Source: Gnetum montanum
Taxonomy: Eukaryota > Streptophyta > Gnetopsida > Gnetales > Gnetaceae
Length of the DNA: 64,000 bases
Assembly: GCA_015680685.1 (NCBI GenBank)
Contig: MNCI01034627.1
Location: 1,233,332 to 1,297,331 of the forward strand
Reading direction: 5' to 3'
The notes beneath the pieces were generated by a model that saw only the letters and a program-made list of their open reading frames with translations, did not search any database and was not told the DNA's origin. Below are positions 60,991 to 64,000 of this stretch, piece after piece. The position numbers were made by a program, and so were the translations under genes. Position 1 is the first letter of the stretch; each line of letters opens with the position of its first letter.

Positions 60991-63900
60991 AGAAAACATC
61001 ATGGACAGCAAGCAACTATTCTTACCACTGTCCATCAATGGACTGCATGGAACGATTACACAAGAAATCAACATGGAGTCTATTGATTTAGGCTCAACAA
61101 CGAACGATACTTTTGTGGCATCAACTCAACAAACACTAGATCGTCTTGAAACAATGACCAAGACTCTATACCTAGAAACTGATAGCATCACCGAAGACCC
61201 TTTGACTAAATTCACCATTACTGTGTCAGATGACAAAGTTAAAATCCTGAAACTAAGTACATTGCTAAGCCCGCAACTAGCCAATGCCATAGCACAAGTG
61301 CGTAAAGACAACATAAAAGAATTCGCTTGGTCTTACACTGACTGCCTGGGCTAGACCCTTGAATAGTCCAGCACAACATTATACTTGATCCAAAATTAAG
61401 ACCAGTGAAATAAAAAGCACGTAAGGTTAAGCCTAAGGTAGCGTTGGTAGTCTGCAATGAAATCACCAAACTTTATCAGGCTGGTTTCATTCAGGCTGTT
61501 GACTATGCTGAAGGGGTATCCAACATGGTCATTGTCCCAAAGAAGAATGGAAGCATTCGCCCATGCATTGATTTCTGGGACCTCAACGTTGCAACCATAA
61601 AAGATGACTTTCCCCTACCTAGCATTGATCAACTGGTTGACTCGACTATTGGGCATGCCTTATTCTCTTTTATGGATGGCTTTTCAGGATATAACCAGAT
61701 TTGGATTAACCCTGAACATCAACTTAGGATAACCTTCATGACACCATGGGGTACTTTTTGCTACACGATGATGCCATTCGGTCTTAAGAATGTCGGTGCT
61801 ACATACCAAAGAGCGATGACATTTATCTTTAGTGATTATATCTTCAACTCGCTCAATGACTATGTGGATGATATCTTGGTTAAATCAAAGACATCAGAAC
61901 AACACGTACAAGATCTTGACTTGGTACTAAAATGTTGTTTAAAATATGAGTTGAGACTTAACCCAAAGAAATATGTCTTTGGAGTCAAAATAGGTAAAAT
62001 GCTTGGATTCATAGCCTTGAAAGCAGGGATACGAGTAGACCCTGATAAGGTTAAGGCCATAAAAAACTTAAAACCACCTAGCAACCTTACCAAACTTCAT
62101 GGTCTACAAGGTAGATTATAATTCATTAGATGATTCATAGAGAAACTAACAGGCAAGTTGAGTCCTATGCAGCATCTATTGCATAAGAACGTCCATTTTG
62201 AATGGAATCAGCAGTGCCAAGAAGCTTTTGACAACATTAAGACAACACTGGCTCAGCTACCAATAGTTTATCCTCCACAGAACAATAGACCGTTCTATAT
62301 CTACCTTGCAGCATCAGACTCATCAATCGCGTCCATGCTTTGTTAGAAACAAGGTGATGGAAGTGAAGTTCCTGTCTATTACTTAAGCCATGCATTAGTA
62401 GCCCATAAGAAGAAGTATAACGAGCTGGAGAGGTCATGTTTAGCTCTTACCTTTTCCTTAAAGAAATGGCAACATTACCTCTTTCGTAACCAAGTCAATA
62501 TAATTTGCAAGGATAATGTGCTCATAGCCATCACAGGAAACATTTATGAGTCAAGTAGAATAGCTTGTTGGAAAGCCATGATAGCTGATTTTGACCTACA
62601 CTACATAGCGTAATCATCAGTTAAGGGTCAAGCCATAGCAAATCAAATGACTACATCACCAACGCACGATTAGGCAATGATAGAGCCAGAGTTCCCTGAT
62701 GAAAATGTGAGTGCAATAGACATAGTACCCGATGACTACGATGTCATTTTGAACTTTGATGGAGCATCCACCTCTCGAGGAGGAAGTGCTACCACCATCA
62801 TCACCTATCCCTCTTGGGAGATCTGACCCTTTGCTTATCGTTTCAACTTTCACTGTACCAACAATGTAGCAGAGTACGAAGGTCTCCTTAGAGTTCTCAT
62901 GGCAGCACTAGCTTCAGACATCACACGACTGGTAGTCAGAGGCGACTCACAATTAGTTCTAAATCAAGTCACAGACATTTATGCGTGCAAAGTGCAACAC
63001 TTACAACCATACTATGATTTGACTAAGCACTTACTGAAGCGATTCAAAAATATAGATGTGCAACATGTTTCCAAAAATGATAGCACCATTGCAGATGCAC
63101 TTGCCACATTAGCTCTAAATATATTGCCAAACATGTTTCACACATTGCCCAGTTCTATAATCAGTTGTACTAAACCCATAACTGATACTCCCGATGAATT
63201 ACTGGTTGCATCCGTTAGTACAATGCAGGCTGTAGAATGGTACAATGACATAAAGGAGTACCTTTTACATGGTGAACCACCTCAACATTTGACGAATGCA
63301 CAAAAGGACACAGTACAAAAATGTTCTTGACAATATGCATTGGCAGGTGACACATTGTGTCATCAATCCTACGAAGGCATCTTGTTAACATGCATTAGTA
63401 GCACTGATGCCCAAACCATTGTTGAGCAAGTACATGATGGGCTATGCGGAGGGAACATAGCACCCAAAGCAATGGCAACAAAAATAACACGTTTGGGCTA
63501 TTATTTGTCACACATGGAGTACGATTGTTTCTCCAAGGTCAAAACGTGTAGTATCTGTCAAAAACATAGCAATTTGATACATGTTCCGCCAAATGAGCTG
63601 CATATAGCACAAATCACCTGGCCTTTCCAGAAGTGGGGGTTAGACATTATTGGACCAATAACTCCCCCATCTTCTGTAGGACATAGCTTTATCATAACCA
63701 CAACAGAGTATTTCACGAAATGGGTAGAAGCTATTAACCTCAGGAAGACCACATCCAAACGCATATGCAACTTCATTCTGGAAAACATTGTAATCCACTT
63801 TGGCATCCCGATGACCATCATTATTGATAATGGACCACAATTCAGCAGTGTTGAAACAAAAACTTTCTGTGATAGCTTAGGCATTAGACATTTGTTCTCG

Positions 63901-64000
63901 TCCCCATATTACCCTCAAAGCAACGGACAAGTAGAAGCCACGAACAAGATTTTCATCTCAGTGCTAAAGAAGATGCTTACGCAGAGTAAGAGAAAATGGC
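60991..64000 (+). pseudogene. pol: Ty3/gypsy (Tat-type) pol, element 6 (right edge cuts it)
   Basis: The frame starts after an acceptor-like CTGTTTATTGGCAG. One frame shift lies near 61,360-61,440. From 61,444 on, RT, RNase H, the second RNase H and integrase stay in one frame for about 2.5 kb, broken only by seven stop codons. RT shows LPSIDQLV, FCYTMMPFGLKN and an intact YVDD at 61,861-61,872. The second RNase H shows NFDGAS, AEYEGLL, RGDSQL and TIADALA. The integrase shows CSICQKH, GLDIIG, IDNGPQF and SNGQVEAT. This is the best preserved pol here and the closest to once-active sequence. Confidence 0.92.

Noticed and set aside
60983-64000. Endogenous pararetrovirus
   Set aside because: There is an integrase, a dual RNase H, LTRs and polypurine tracts, and no movement protein. 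It fits a Ty3/gypsy LTR retrotransposon.

Overview
This window reads as plant nuclear DNA from a large, repeat-dominated genome. I see no ordinary host gene, rRNA or tRNA. Nearly everything recognisable is decayed Ty3/gypsy LTR retrotransposon of the Tat/Ogre type: RT and RNase H followed by a second RNase H domain, an integrase, and a gag with a C-x2-H-x4-H-x4-C knuckle. The species cannot be named from the sequence.

Layout. Element 1 (+, 1 to about 6,962) has pol, PPT and 3' LTR. Next come a 3'-tail fragment, a second LTR (8,431-10,308) and a fused gene fragment (copy A, to about 12,450). An AT-rich stretch without genes runs to about 16.3 kb, then a minus-strand LTR edge. Element 4 (+, 17,383-25,918) has 5' LTR, PBS, gag, protease and cargo copy B. 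Element 2 (-, 25,919-39,367) has 3' LTR, tail, pol, cargo copy C and a truncated LTR. Element 5 (+, 39,378-47,451) has 5' LTR, PBS, 122-bp leader repeats, gag, protease and a duplicated gag-protease piece. Element 3 (-, 47,452-51,522) is LTR, tail and integrase, joined head to head to element 6 (+, 51,523 to the right edge), which has gag, protease, cargo copy D and pol.

The notable system is a multi-exon gene of unknown family, about 1,000 codons when whole. It lies between protease and reverse transcriptase, antisense to the element. It is visible in five copies (exon 1 at 1-114; A 10,309-12,450; B 24,212-25,760; C 34,462-37,905; D 55,692-about 60,735). Exon order, splice sites and intron sizes agree between copies. 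The gag-pro ORF ends near candidate splice donors in two elements, and an acceptor precedes the RT ORF in two. The cargo therefore appears to sit inside an Ogre-type pol intron that the element's sense mRNA could remove. Arrays of a short motif (core CTTAAACTAGCA) flank the cargo on both sides and recur after integrase. Palindromic words in the cargo's promoter and intron 1 resemble those in the LTR U3 regions.

All copies carry stops and the loci are rearranged, so these are mostly relics. Two single-N positions (54,080 and 56,708) are flanked by duplicated sequence and look like assembly joins. Alignments were made by eye; no database search was run.
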